From assembly GCF_964332355.1 (NCBI RefSeq), contig NZ_OZ201293.1, forward strand, positions 1,798,001 to 1,862,000: DNA of 64,000 nucleotides. Reading direction: 5' to 3'. Both the position numbers and the translations under genes were made by a program. Positions within the stretch are counted from its first letter, which is position 1. Every line of letters starts with the position of its first letter. Shown here one piece after another: positions 25,200 to 34,748 of this stretch. Origin of the DNA: Imbroritus primus (lineage in GTDB: Bacteria; Pseudomonadota; Gammaproteobacteria; Burkholderiales; Burkholderiaceae). Under the pieces are notes generated by a model, which was given only the letters and a program-made list of their open reading frames with translations, made no database searches and was not told the DNA's origin.

Positions 25200-26612
25200 T
25201 CAGCCCTTGAGCGCGCCCAGGACCTCGTCCAGCATCTTCTTGGCGTCGCCGAACAGCATGCGGTTGTTCTCTTTGTAGAACAGCGGATTGTCCACACCGG
25301 CGTAGCCCGAGGCCATGGAACGCTTCATCACGATGGAGTTGCGCGCCTTCCAGACCTCCAGCACCGGCATGCCGGCGATGGGGCTTTCCGGATCCTCGGC
25401 GGCACTCGGGTTCACGATGTCGTTGGCGCCGATCACCATGGCCACGTCGGCCTCGGGGAAATCCTCGTTGATCTCGTCCATTTCCATCACGATGTCGTAC
25501 GGCACCTTGGCTTCAGCCAGCAGCACGTTCATGTGACCCGGCATACGGCCTGCCACCGGATGGATGGCAAAGCGTACGTCCACGCCCTTCTCGCGCAGGG
25601 TCTTGGTGATCTCGCACACCGTATGCTGCGCCTGGGCCACCGCCATGCCGTAGCCCGGCACGATGATGACGCTCTTGGCATCCTTGAGCATCTCGGCCGT
25701 CTCTGCCGCGCTCACGGGCACCACCTCACCCTGAGGCTCGGCCGCGTCGCCCTTCTTGGCCGGCGTACCGCCACCCGAGCCAAAGCCGCCAGCGATCACG
25801 CTGATGAAGTTGCGGTTCATCGCATTGCACATGATGTACGACAGGATGGCACCCGACGAACCCACGAGGGCGCCCGTCACGATCAGCAGGTCGTTGCTCA
25901 GCATGAAGCCGGTGGCCGCAGCCGCCCAGCCCGAATAGCTGTTGAGCATCGACACCACGACCGGCATGTCTGCGCCGCCGATGGCCATGACCATGTGCAC
26001 GCCGAACAGCAGCGCGATCGCGGTCATAACGATCAGAGCCGTCATGCCCGCGCTTGCGTCATGGGCATTAAGGAACTCGCGGCCGAACCAGATCACCACG
26101 AGCAATGCGACCAGGTTGAGCCAGTGGCGCGCAGGCAGCAGCAGCGGCTTGCCGCCGATCTTGCCGTTCAGCTTGCCGAAGGCGATGAGCGAGCCCGAGA
26201 ATGTGACCGCACCGATCAGGATACCGATGTAGATCTCCACTTCATGGATGATCTTTTCGGCGCCCTGGAACTGCACCGAGGTATCGACATAGCTGGCAAA
26301 ACCCACGAGACAGGCAGCGAGACCCACGAGGCTGTGCATGAGCGCAACCAGCTCCGGCATCTGGGTCATCTTTACGACGCGGGCAGCGTACAGGCCAATG
26401 CCGCCGCCAACCACCAGGGCGGCGATGATCCAGGCAATGCCCGCGGCATCGACGCGCGGGCCAAACACCGTGGCCAGCACGGCCAGCGCCATGCCAATCA
26501 TGCCGAACAGGTTGCCGCGGCGCGAGGTTTCAGGATTGGAGAGCCCACCGAGGCTCAGGATAAAGAGAATGGCGGCACCCAGATAGGCCACCGTAGCGAG
26601 ACTTTGTGACAT
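25200..26612 (-). CDS. pntB: NAD(P) transhydrogenase subunit beta
   Basis: 470 residues. About nine hydrophobic segments fill the N-terminal 260 residues (proton channel), followed by the NADP(H)-binding domain with GYGMAVAQAQ and GANDIVNPSA. With PntA it couples proton flow to NADPH formation. A purine-rich AAGGAAAG precedes the ATG. It follows pntA by 38 bases. Confidence 0.96.
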   Translation of the reverse strand: MSQSLATVAYLGAAILFILSLGGLSNPETSRRGNLFGMIGMALAVLATVFGPRVDAAGIAWIIAALVVGGGIGLYAARVVKMTQMPELVALMHSLVGLAACLVGFASYVDTSVQFQGAEKIIHEVEIYIGILIGAVTFSGSLIAFGKLNGKIGGKPLLLPARHWLNLVALLVVIWFGREFLNAHDASAGMTALIVMTAIALLFGVHMVMAIGGADMPVVVSMLNSYSGWAAAATGFMLSNDLLIVTGALVGSSGAILSYIMCNAMNRNFISVIAGGFGSGGGTPAKKGDAAEPQGEVVPVSAAETAEMLKDAKSVIIVPGYGMAVAQAQHTVCEITKTLREKGVDVRFAIHPVAGRMPGHMNVLLAEAKVPYDIVMEMDEINEDFPEADVAMVIGANDIVNPSAAEDPESPIAGMPVLEVWKARNSIVMKRSMASGYAGVDNPLFYKENNRMLFGDAKKMLDEVLGALKG

Positions 26613-26650
26613 GATCGTTCTTCTTTCCTTGTACTGGTTCTGTCTCGTTC

Positions 26651-28255
26651 TTATTTGCGGAACATGTCGAGCATGCGGCGCGTCACGGCAAAGCCGCCGA
26701 ACATATTGACGGCCGTCAGCACGATGGCGGCAAATGCCAGCCAGCGGATCAGGTCATCGGGACGACCGGCCACGCCGGCTTCGGGCGGTGCAATCTGTAC
26801 CAGAGCACCGATGGCGATGATGCTGGAGATGGCGTTAGTCACGCTCATCAGCGGTGTATGCAGCGCCGGCGTGACATTCCACACCACCATGTAGCCGATG
26901 AAGCAGGCCAGCACGAACACGGTGAAGTGCCCCAGGAAGGCGGCGGGCGCGTAGGCGCCAATGAACCAGAACAGTACGGCAGCGACGCCAAAGATGATCG
27001 CCAGCGTCTTGGCCGGCAGTGGCCCCGTGCTGCCATGACCGTGGCCGCCCTTTTTCTCGACCACAGGCGCGGCCGCCTTGGGCGCGGGAGCAGGCGCAGT
27101 CTTGAGCGGCGGCGCAGGCCAGGTGATGGCGCCATCCTTAATGACCGTCAGGCCACGGATTGCATCGTCTTCCATGTTGACCACGACATGGCCATCCTTG
27201 GCCTTGCATAGTTCTTCCGTGAGGCGCAGCAGATTGGTCGCGTACAGCGTCGACGACTGCTTGGCCAAGCGCGAGGCCAGGTCCGTGTAGCCGATGATGG
27301 TGACGCCATGGCGCACCACGGCTTCGCCCGGCACGGTGAGCTCGCAATTGCCGCCCTGCTCGCCGGCCATGTCAACGATCACGCTGCCCGGCTTCATCGA
27401 CTGGACCATCTCGGCCGTGATGAGCTTGGGAGCCGGCTTGCCGGGAATCAGCGCGGTGGTGATGATGATGTCGGCATCCTTGGCCTGCTCGGCGTACATC
27501 TTGCGCTGCGCAGCCTGGAAACCCTCGCTCATGACCTTGGCGTAACCGCCGCCGCCCGAACCTTCTTCCTCGTAATCGACCTTGACGAACTCGCCGCCCA
27601 GCGACTTGACCTGGTCCGCCACCTCGGCGCGTGTATCGTTGGCACGCACGATGGCGCCCAGGCTGGCGGCGGTCCCGATGGCTGCAAGACCCGCCACACC
27701 GGCGCCGGCGATGAACACCTTGGCGGGCGGCACCTTGCCGGCAGCCGTGATCTGGCCATTGAAGTAGCGGCCGAAGGCATTGGCTGCCTCCACCACCGCG
27801 CGGTAACCGCTGACACCGGCCATGGACGTCAATGCATCCATCTTCTGCGCGCGACTCAAGGTACGCGGCAGGCAATCGATCGCCAGCACCGTGACGTTCT
27901 TGGCAGCAAGCTGCTGCATCAGGTCGGGGTTCTGGGCAGGCCAGATGAAGCTGATCAGCGTTCCACCTTCACGCATCAGTGCCACTTCTTCAGCGCTTGG
28001 GGGGCGTACCTTGAGGACGATGTCGCTCTGCGCCCAGAGTGCGGCGGCACCCTCGACGATGTCAGCGCCTGCGGCGCGGTAAGCATCATCGCTGAAATTA
28101 GCCGCCTCACCGGCCGTGGATTCCACGGCGACGGTGAAGCCAAGCTTGATTAATTTCTCGACGACGTCGGGGACGGTGGCGATACGTTTTTCGCCCGGGA
28201 AGATTTCCCGCGGCACGCCGATGCGCTGCACCGGCTGGGTTGAAGTGGTCTGCAT
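26651..28255 (-). CDS. pntA: NAD(P) transhydrogenase subunit alpha
   Basis: 534 residues, slightly longer than E. coli PntA. The N-terminal NAD(H) domain (RIGVPREIFPGEKR; Rossmann GAGVAGLAAIG) is followed by a Pro/Ala-rich linker (about 375-410, including GGHGHGS) and four membrane helices at the C-terminus. The usual alpha subunit is intact rather than split in two. The linker may explain the extra length. Confidence 0.95.
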   Translation of the reverse strand: MQTTSTQPVQRIGVPREIFPGEKRIATVPDVVEKLIKLGFTVAVESTAGEAANFSDDAYRAAGADIVEGAAALWAQSDIVLKVRPPSAEEVALMREGGTLISFIWPAQNPDLMQQLAAKNVTVLAIDCLPRTLSRAQKMDALTSMAGVSGYRAVVEAANAFGRYFNGQITAAGKVPPAKVFIAGAGVAGLAAIGTAASLGAIVRANDTRAEVADQVKSLGGEFVKVDYEEEGSGGGGYAKVMSEGFQAAQRKMYAEQAKDADIIITTALIPGKPAPKLITAEMVQSMKPGSVIVDMAGEQGGNCELTVPGEAVVRHGVTIIGYTDLASRLAKQSSTLYATNLLRLTEELCKAKDGHVVVNMEDDAIRGLTVIKDGAITWPAPPLKTAPAPAPKAAAPVVEKKGGHGHGSTGPLPAKTLAIIFGVAAVLFWFIGAYAPAAFLGHFTVFVLACFIGYMVVWNVTPALHTPLMSVTNAISSIIAIGALVQIAPPEAGVAGRPDDLIRWLAFAAIVLTAVNMFGGFAVTRRMLDMFRK

Positions 28256-28406
28256 GAAAAATCCATATCAAGCACTCTTGTGCAATCCGCACACAAAAGC
28301 GCAGCGCCTCCGTCTTGGCGGAGGTACGCCTTGAGAACTCGGAACAAGTGCAAGATACCCGTCGACATGGTCAAGGGTTTTGCACCGACAATGGCCAGCC
28401 TGAAGC

Positions 28407-28428
28407 CGTTCAAAGACACATTTGAACG
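28407..28428. repeat. perfect 8-base inverted repeat, 6-base spacer
   Basis: CGTTCAAA at 28407-28414 and TTTGAACG at 28421-28428. This is typical of a dimeric regulator site; the binding protein is unknown. The adjacent small HTH protein is one candidate. Confidence 0.55.
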
Positions 28429-28470
28429 TCGTTCACTCTTGATCTTGCCATATCTCGCGAACACGGTCGA

Positions 28471-28485
28471 GCACTTAAATAGTGC
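28471..28485. repeat. short inverted repeat GCACT-N5-AGTGC
   Basis: Five-base arms around TAAAT, in an AT-richer part of the pntA/HTH intergenic region. It may be an operator or chance. Confidence 0.35.
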
Positions 28486-28741
28486 ACAGTTGCCGCTCAA
28501 TGGTGCGAATACGGGATGGATCGGAACAAACCAGCCTCCATGAGAAGCTTACGATGCCATGGCGGCGCGCGGCTGCGGGCCGTTCCAAGCCACGTCAACT
28601 CCCGGCAACGGCGTCCATCGGGCTTTCTTATCAGCCTTGGCGGCACCCCTCTCCCAGGGGAGCCGGCCGGTTGCTGATACGCGCATTGAGCGGGTAATAT
28701 CTGGTACCGTCCGCGTCCGCGTGGACCAATCGTTCGCTCCA

Positions 28742-28987
28742 ATGCCTAACGCAACCAAACCGCAAAGCCCGCCTCCCGCCGTCATCCGCCAGGCCCGCAC
28801 CATTGCCGGCCTGACCCAGATGGAAGCCGCCCAAACCGTTCGAGCCTCGCTACGCGCATGGCAGCAGTGGGAGGCGGATGACCGCGCAATGCCGCCCGGC
28901 CTGTTCGAACTGTTCATGCTCAAGACTGAGCAGTGGCCGCTGCGCAGTGGCAAGCCGGCCCGAGCGTCAGCGACAGCCGACAAATAA
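28742..28987 (+). CDS. small helix-turn-helix protein
   Basis: 81 residues. The central segment (IRQARTIAGLTQMEAAQTV, then RAWQQWEADDRAMPP) has the pattern of XRE/Cro-like DNA-binding helices, with the WQQWE turn typical of XRE-type regulators. No other domain is present. The ATG at 28742 is chosen because the HTH then begins at about residue 15; a much longer in-frame start at 28559 would add low-complexity sequence. It precedes mutS by 67 bases, and its target is unknown. Confidence 0.7.
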   Translation: MPNATKPQSPPPAVIRQARTIAGLTQMEAAQTVRASLRAWQQWEADDRAMPPGLFELFMLKTEQWPLRSGKPARASATADK

Positions 28988-29054
28988 TAGACACCCGCAA
29001 CCAGGAAAACTTGTGCGCGAGTTTTCCTGGCTGCCTCATAAATTACTGATTTCA

Positions 29055-31658
29055 ATGACCAAAACAGTCTCGTCTGGGCACACGCCAATGATGCAGCAAT
29101 ATCTGCGCATCAAGGCCGAGCACCCCGATACGCTGCTGCTGTATCGGATGGGTGATTTCTACGAAGTGTTTTTCGACGACGCTGAAAAAGCTGCACGGCT
29201 TCTCGACATCACGCTGACAAAACGTGGGGCCTCGAACGGCGTGCCGATTCCGATGGCGGGCGTGCCCTTCCATTCGCTCGAGCAATATCTCGCCAAGCTG
29301 GTCAAGCTCGGCGAATCGGCTGCCATCTGCGAGCAGATCGGCGACCCTGCAACCAGCAAGGGACCGGTGGAACGCAAGGTGGTGCGGATCGTCACACCAG
29401 GCACGCTGACCGACTCTGCCCTGTTGCCGGACAAGGTTGATACGCTGCTGCTGGCCTTGCACCGCACGGCAGCCCGGCGCGGCACGGCGGCGACCTGTGG
29501 GCTCGCATGGCTAAATCTCGCCAGCGGCGAGCTGCGCATGATGGAGTGCCCGCCCGCGCAACTGGCGCGCGAGCTCGAACGCATCCGCCCCGCCGAGATC
29601 CTGCTGGCCGACAGCGAGCGGCAGCAGATGGCACTGCCGGCCACCACCACGCACCTACCTGACTGGCATTTCGACATCGAGGCCGGCGACAAACGGCTGC
29701 GCGACCAGATGCAGGTTGCAAGCCTCGCGGCATTCGGCTGTGACGGCCTGGGCGCTGCGCTCGGCGCAGCCGGGGCACTGCTGAATTATGCGGCGAACAC
29801 GCAAGGGCAAACGCTGCGCCACGTGCAGAGCGTGACCGTCGAGCGCGAGTCTGAATTCATCGGTCTCGATACCGCCACGCGCCGCAATCTCGAACTGACG
29901 GAAACGCTGCGCGGCACGGAGTCGCCCACGCTGTTCTCGCTGCTCGACACCTGCGCCACCAGCATGGGTAGCCGGCTGCTGCGCCACTGGCTGCACCACC
30001 CGCTGCGCGACCGGGGCACCCCGCAGATGCGCCAGCACGCCATTGCCACCCTGCTCACGCAGGACTGGCAGTCCATACAGGCGGTGCTCCGCCAGACTGC
30101 CGATATCGAGCGCATCACGGCCCGGCTGGCATTGCTCAGCGCCCGCCCGCGCGACCTGTCGTCGCTGCGCGATTCGCTCAAGCGCATGCCGCTGTTGCAG
30201 CAGGCCGTCGCACCTGGCGAGTCATCGCTGTTGGCGGTCCTCCGTGATGCCCTGCCTTGTCCTCCGGCCTGCCTCGGCCTGCTGGAGCAAGCCATTGCCG
30301 AGGAACCTGCCGCCATGGTGCGCGATGGCGGCGTCATCGCTACCGGCTACGATGCCGAACTCGATGAACTGCGGCAGCTGTCGCAGAATGCCGGGCAGTT
30401 CCTGATCGACCTGGAAACGCGCGAGCGTGCGCGTACCGGCATCGCCAACCTGCGTGTCGAATACAACCGGGTGCATGGTTTCTATATTGAAGTGACCAAC
30501 GGCCAGGCCGACAAGGTGCCGGACGATTACCGCCGCCGCCAGACGCTGAAGAACGCCGAGCGCTACATTACGCCAGAACTGAAGGCATTCGAGGACAAGG
30601 CCCTGTCGGCCCAGGACCGTGCCTTAGCGCGCGAAAAGCTGCTTTTTGACGAGTTACTGCAGAAACTGCTGGCCTACATCGCCGATCTCAAGCGCGTCGC
30701 CGCGGCCGTGGCCCAGCTCGACGTGCTGGCGGCACTGGCCGAACGTGCACAGACGCTCGGCTGGAACCAGCCCAACCTGGTCGAGACGTCGACCGTGGAC
30801 ATCGTGCAGGGCCGGCATCCGGTGGTCGAGAACCAGGTCGAGAAATTCATCGCCAATGACTGCCAGTTATCGGACGTGCGCAAGCTGCTGCTGATCACCG
30901 GCCCGAACATGGGCGGTAAATCGACCTTCATGCGACAGACCGCGCTGATCGTGCTGCTCGCCTACGTCGGCGCATTTGTCCCGGCGGCACACGCTACCAT
31001 CGGGCCGATCGACCGTATCTTCACACGCATCGGCGCGGCCGATGACCTGGCCGGCGGACGTTCCACCTTCATGGTCGAGATGACCGAAGCCGCCAGCATC
31101 CTCCACAACGCCACGCCAAACAGCCTGGTGTTGATGGATGAGATCGGCCGCGGCACATCGACCTTTGACGGCCTCGCGCTCGCCTGGGCCATCGCCCGGC
31201 ACCTGCTGGGACACAATCGCAGCCATTGCCTGTTTGCCACCCACTACTTCGAGCTGACGCAATTGCCGCAATCATTCCCGCAGGCTGTCAACGTGCACCT
31301 GTCGGCCATCGAACACGGTGAGGGCATCGTGTTCCTCCACGCGGTGCAGGAAGGCCCGGCCAGCCAGAGCTATGGCCTTCAGGTGGCGCAACTGGCCGGT
31401 GTGCCGCAGCCGGTGATCCGCGCGGCACGCAAGCACCTGGCGTGGCTCGAGCAGCACGCAATCGGGTCGGAGACGACGCCGCAAATGGATCTGTTCGCCT
31501 TGTCGCCGGCAGAGGACGAAGCGCCTGCCAGCGACGTAGAAAGTACGGCGCGCCATCCGGCACTCGACGCGCTTGCCGCGCTCGACCCGGACGCCATGCC
31601 GCCACGCGAGGCCCTCGACGCCCTCTATCGCCTCAAGGGGCTCCTGGAGGCGCATTGA
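29055..31658 (+). CDS. mutS: DNA mismatch repair protein MutS
   Basis: 867 residues, full length. The mismatch-contacting Phe-x-Glu is in GDFYEVFF (about residue 37); later come the connector, lever and clamp domains, and the C-terminal ATPase with Walker A GPNMGGKST and LMDEIGRGTSTFDG. It recognises mismatches and small loops and recruits MutL. No SD stands before the ATG at 29055; Mets at 29088 and 29091 are alternatives. It overlaps the next gene by one base. Confidence 0.97.
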   Translation: MTKTVSSGHTPMMQQYLRIKAEHPDTLLLYRMGDFYEVFFDDAEKAARLLDITLTKRGASNGVPIPMAGVPFHSLEQYLAKLVKLGESAAICEQIGDPATSKGPVERKVVRIVTPGTLTDSALLPDKVDTLLLALHRTAARRGTAATCGLAWLNLASGELRMMECPPAQLARELERIRPAEILLADSERQQMALPATTTHLPDWHFDIEAGDKRLRDQMQVASLAAFGCDGLGAALGAAGALLNYAANTQGQTLRHVQSVTVERESEFIGLDTATRRNLELTETLRGTESPTLFSLLDTCATSMGSRLLRHWLHHPLRDRGTPQMRQHAIATLLTQDWQSIQAVLRQTADIERITARLALLSARPRDLSSLRDSLKRMPLLQQAVAPGESSLLAVLRDALPCPPACLGLLEQAIAEEPAAMVRDGGVIATGYDAELDELRQLSQNAGQFLIDLETRERARTGIANLRVEYNRVHGFYIEVTNGQADKVPDDYRRRQTLKNAERYITPELKAFEDKALSAQDRALAREKLLFDELLQKLLAYIADLKRVAAAVAQLDVLAALAERAQTLGWNQPNLVETSTVDIVQGRHPVVENQVEKFIANDCQLSDVRKLLLITGPNMGGKSTFMRQTALIVLLAYVGAFVPAAHATIGPIDRIFTRIGAADDLAGGRSTFMVEMTEAASILHNATPNSLVLMDEIGRGTSTFDGLALAWAIARHLLGHNRSHCLFATHYFELTQLPQSFPQAVNVHLSAIEHGEGIVFLHAVQEGPASQSYGLQVAQLAGVPQPVIRAARKHLAWLEQHAIGSETTPQMDLFALSPAEDEAPASDVESTARHPALDALAALDPDAMPPREALDALYRLKGLLEAH

Positions 31659-32725
31659 TGTCTCGCCTGCCGGGAGTGCTGTTCAGACTGGTGCTGGGAC
31701 TATTCCTGGGCGGCGCGCCAATCGCAGCCTTGCCCGCCACAGGCCACGCCACAAGCCATGCCGGCACGCGCGACGGCGAACGGCGCGAAGCCGAGCCGGT
31801 GCGCTTCGCCGTCCTGGCCGGGCTGCCTGCCGGCGATGACGAATCGCCGCGCATGCACCGCTTGCAGGAGGCCTTCGACCAGGAGCGCCCCGACTTCCTG
31901 ATCCAGCTCGGACCGCTGCAGGGCCGGCGCACGGCCTGCAGCGACAACGCTCTGTACGCCCGCAAACTGGTGCTCGACACGCTGCCACTGCCGGTCATCC
32001 TGGTGCCGGATGAGTCCTTGTGGGCAGAATGCCCGCGTGTGCGGGGGCGCACCACCGACCCACTCGAGCAACTCGAACGCGTGCGCGAGATCTTCTATGC
32101 GGAAGACGCTTCGCTAGGCCAGCAGCAGATCGAGCTGATGCGCCAGTCGGAACAGGCGCGCTTTCGCAGCTATCGGGAAAACGTGCGCTGGATGCGCGGC
32201 AATGTGATGTTCGTCGGACTGCACCTGTCCGGCAATAACAACAACTACCGCAATGAAGCCGGGCGTAACCGCGAATTCGAGGATCGCCGCGAGGCCAACC
32301 GGCAATGGCTGGCCCGGGCGTTCTTTCTGGCGCGCCAGTCGCGCATGGCAGCCGTGGTCATCGCCACGCATGCGGATCCGGAATTCGGGAACAAATGGGA
32401 AGGAAAATCAGGCCCGAACCTGCTGGATGGGCTCGTCTCGCAGAAGAAGCGCGATGGTTACCTGGAGTTCAAGCGGCAATTGCGCGAGCTGACACTGGAA
32501 TTTGGCGGGCCGGTGCTGCTCGTGCACACCGTGGATGACTCACGCACCAATCAGCCGATGCTCGATCATCCGCTGCGCGACCGGCAGGGGAAAACGGTCG
32601 GGATGTTCACGCGCATTGGGGTACCGGCAGGCCGGCTCTGGACACCGGTCAGCATCGGCAGCGACGGTACTGCGGCACTCGGGGACACCTCGCCGCAACC
32701 TGCCAGGAAGGGGCCGCGGCGCTAG
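31658..32725 (+). CDS. exported protein, metallophosphoesterase-like, unknown function
   Basis: 355 residues with a signal peptide (about residues 1-32) and no further membrane segment, so probably periplasmic. The fold hints at a calcineurin-like phosphoesterase (RFAVLAGLPAG, VMFVGLHLSGNNNN, VVIATHADPEF), but the canonical DxH, GDxxD and GNH metal motifs are degenerate or missing, so activity is doubtful. Its ATG overlaps the mutS stop (TGATG), implying coupled translation although one product acts on DNA and the other is exported. Related proteins occur in Burkholderiaceae, as far as I can recognise. Confidence 0.75.
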   Translation: MSRLPGVLFRLVLGLFLGGAPIAALPATGHATSHAGTRDGERREAEPVRFAVLAGLPAGDDESPRMHRLQEAFDQERPDFLIQLGPLQGRRTACSDNALYARKLVLDTLPLPVILVPDESLWAECPRVRGRTTDPLEQLERVREIFYAEDASLGQQQIELMRQSEQARFRSYRENVRWMRGNVMFVGLHLSGNNNNYRNEAGRNREFEDRREANRQWLARAFFLARQSRMAAVVIATHADPEFGNKWEGKSGPNLLDGLVSQKKRDGYLEFKRQLRELTLEFGGPVLLVHTVDDSRTNQPMLDHPLRDRQGKTVGMFTRIGVPAGRLWTPVSIGSDGTAALGDTSPQPARKGPRR

Positions 32726-32794
32726 GCGCCCAGCTTACGCATGGGTCCGGCACGCCGCCGCGCGGCAGCATGACGGACCGCGCGCGGCACCCAC

Positions 32795-33313
32795 TCAATG
32801 CAGGGTCGGCGGTTCCTGATCTTCGTCGACAACCTCGAGTCCGCTCGCGCCATGGGCATGGCCGTGCTCGATCTCTTCCGGCGTCGCCGCGCGCACGGCC
32901 TTGACCTGCAGCCAGAAGCGCAGCGCCATGCCGGCCAGCGGATGGTTGCCATCCAGCACGACCTTGTCGTCCGCCACGTCCGTCACGGTGTAAATCACCG
33001 AATCTTCCTCGTCGCCGTCCTCGGGGATGCCCTCGAACTGCATGCCGACTTCCAGCGGATCCGGGAAGCGGTCACGGGCTTCGACCTTGACGAGCTCGGC
33101 GTCGTATTCGCCAAAAGCGTCATCCGGCTCGAGCTGCAGATGCGTCTCGAACGACGGCTCCTGGCCTTCCAGCGCTTCCTCGATCTTGGGGAACGTGCCA
33201 TCATACCCGCCGTGCAGATACACCATGGGCTCATCGGACTGTTCGATCAGCTCACCCTGCGCATCGGTCAGTTTGTACATCACCGAGACCACGGTATCTT
33301 TCGTAATTTTCAA
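32795..33313 (-). CDS. slyD: SlyD-like FKBP-type peptidyl-prolyl isomerase
   Basis: 172 residues if started at the TTG at 33313. The protein begins with the family's KITKDTVV and has YKLTDAQGELIEQS, PMVYLHGG, the inserted chaperone flap (THLQLEPDDAFGEYD) and DGNHPLAGM. The His-containing tail (HGHAHG) is short compared with E. coli SlyD. The TTG is supported by GGAG 7 bases upstream and by homology; the ATG at 33340 would add nine residues and overlap the divergent gene's 5' end. Only 11 bases separate the divergent start codons. Confidence 0.88.
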   Translation of the reverse strand: MKITKDTVVSVMYKLTDAQGELIEQSDEPMVYLHGGYDGTFPKIEEALEGQEPSFETHLQLEPDDAFGEYDAELVKVEARDRFPDPLEVGMQFEGIPEDGDEEDSVIYTVTDVADDKVVLDGNHPLAGMALRFWLQVKAVRAATPEEIEHGHAHGASGLEVVDEDQEPPTLH

Positions 33314-33324
33314 TTGTTGGCTCC

Positions 33325-34527
33325 ATGAACGATTCTGCATTATACGCGCCCGCCTCCCCCTTCGATTCCATCGCACCGGATGCACCGCTGACTTTGCTGG
33401 GCGGTCTGACACCGCGGCAGTTCATGCAGGAATACTGGCAGAAAAAACCGCTGCTGGTCCGTCAGGCCATCCCCAACTTTGTGCCGCCGGTCGACCCGCG
33501 CGCCCTGTTCGCGTTGGCGGATCAGGACGATGTGGAATCGCGCCTGGTCACCTTTTTCCGCAATCGGTGGAAGATGGATCACGGCCCGTTCGCGCCAGCC
33601 AATCTGCCTGCGCTCAAGCAGAAGCAATGGACGCTGCTGGTGCAAAGCGTCAATCTGTTCCATCCGGCTGTCGCCGCGTTGCTGGGACAGTTCCGCTTCG
33701 TGCCCGATGCGCGCCTCGATGATGTCATGATCAGCTATGCCACCGATGGCGGCGGCGTCGGCCCGCATTTCGATTCCTACGACGTGTTCCTGCTGCAGGC
33801 GCACGGTAAGCGCCGCTGGCAGGTGTCGACCCAGAGCGACCTGACGCTGCGCAGTGGCCTGCCACTCAAGATCCTCGCCAATTTCGAACCGCAAGACACC
33901 TGGACACTGGAACCCGGCGACATGCTCTACCTGCCCCCGCAATGCGCGCACGACGGGGTCGCCGAAGGCGAGTGCATGACCTATTCCATCGGCTTCCGGG
34001 CGCCCGGCTTCCGCGAACTGAGCGGGCATTTCCTCGCCTGGCTGGCAGACAGCCTGGAAGACCATCCGGATTTCGCCGGTCTCTACGCCGACCCCGACCA
34101 GTTACCGACCACCACACCGGCACGCATCCCCGCCGCCATGCCTGTTGCCCTCGCGGAGCGTCTACGGAAGTTGCAGTGGGATGACGGCATGATTGCCGAG
34201 TTTCTGGGCGCCTACCTCAGCGAACCGAAGGCCAACGCGGTCTTCAGCAGCCCGAAGCGGCCTGCGCTGGAGCGCTTCGAGCGCCAGGCGACCGCACAGG
34301 GCATTCGCCTGGCGGCGGCCTCGATCGCGCTCTATGATGAACGCCACTTCTACATCAACGGCGAGACCTACGAGCCGCCCCAGGCCCTGAAAGCACATCT
34401 GGTACGCCTTGCCGACACCCGCCAGCTGGCGGGTTCGGACCTGGCCCGCGACGCTGCGCTGCCTGATCTGATGGATACCCTCTTCGGGTGGTATGAAGCG
34501 GGCTGGATCGAGACCGGCAAGCACTGA
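33325..34527 (+). CDS. roxA: JmjC-like cupin ribosomal oxygenase (YcfD/RoxA family)
   Basis: 400 residues. Relatives are 2-oxoglutarate/Fe(II) oxygenases that hydroxylate an Arg of ribosomal protein L16. The iron-binding HxD is in GPHFDSYD, with the distal His in CAHDG; the C-terminal winged helix-like dimer domain follows. E. coli YcfD has 373 residues. The gene is divergent from slyD. Confidence 0.87.
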   Translation: MNDSALYAPASPFDSIAPDAPLTLLGGLTPRQFMQEYWQKKPLLVRQAIPNFVPPVDPRALFALADQDDVESRLVTFFRNRWKMDHGPFAPANLPALKQKQWTLLVQSVNLFHPAVAALLGQFRFVPDARLDDVMISYATDGGGVGPHFDSYDVFLLQAHGKRRWQVSTQSDLTLRSGLPLKILANFEPQDTWTLEPGDMLYLPPQCAHDGVAEGECMTYSIGFRAPGFRELSGHFLAWLADSLEDHPDFAGLYADPDQLPTTTPARIPAAMPVALAERLRKLQWDDGMIAEFLGAYLSEPKANAVFSSPKRPALERFERQATAQGIRLAAASIALYDERHFYINGETYEPPQALKAHLVRLADTRQLAGSDLARDAALPDLMDTLFGWYEAGWIETGKH

Positions 34528-34603
34528 AATCCGAAGCGGGCAATACCCCGCGAGAAGCCTGCCAGCCTTGGGTTACACGGCGTTACATCTTATTGGGAAC
34601 AAA

Positions 34604-34637
34604 GCAACACAATAGGGCTGATTCCCTATTGTGTTGC
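34604..34637. repeat. perfect 14-base inverted repeat with 6-base loop
   Basis: GCAACACAATAGGG (34604-34617) and CCCTATTGTGTTGC (34624-34637) pair perfectly. No T-run follows, so it is not a classical terminator. It lies 77 bases after the roxA stop and ends 24 bases before a TATAAT box. Confidence 0.75.
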
Positions 34638-34660
34638 TACACAACGATTACAAAGCTCGC

Positions 34661-34666
34661 TATAAT
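34661..34666 (+). promoter_or_regulatory. predicted -10 box of the small lipoprotein gene
   Basis: Exact TATAAT. No good -35 stands at 16-18 bases; TTGCTA at 34634-34639 is too far (21 bases). The transcript would have a leader of roughly 140 bases. Confidence 0.5.
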
Positions 34667-34748
34667 CGCTGGTTGGTAAACTTGTTGTACTAGCAGTCGC
34701 CAGATGGTGCTGTGAAGTTCTACAGATTGCCTCCGAAGTTGAAGAGCG

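Larger units (their letters stand above)
28256..28741. other. 486-base intergenic region between divergent pntA and the HTH gene
   Basis: No gene is supported. It holds three hairpin-capable sequences: CCTCCG/CGGAGG at 28307-28324 in the pntA leader, CGTTCAAA/TTTGAACG at 28407-28428, and GCACT/AGTGC at 28471-28485. It must contain promoters in both directions; none has a strong consensus. Confidence 0.6.
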
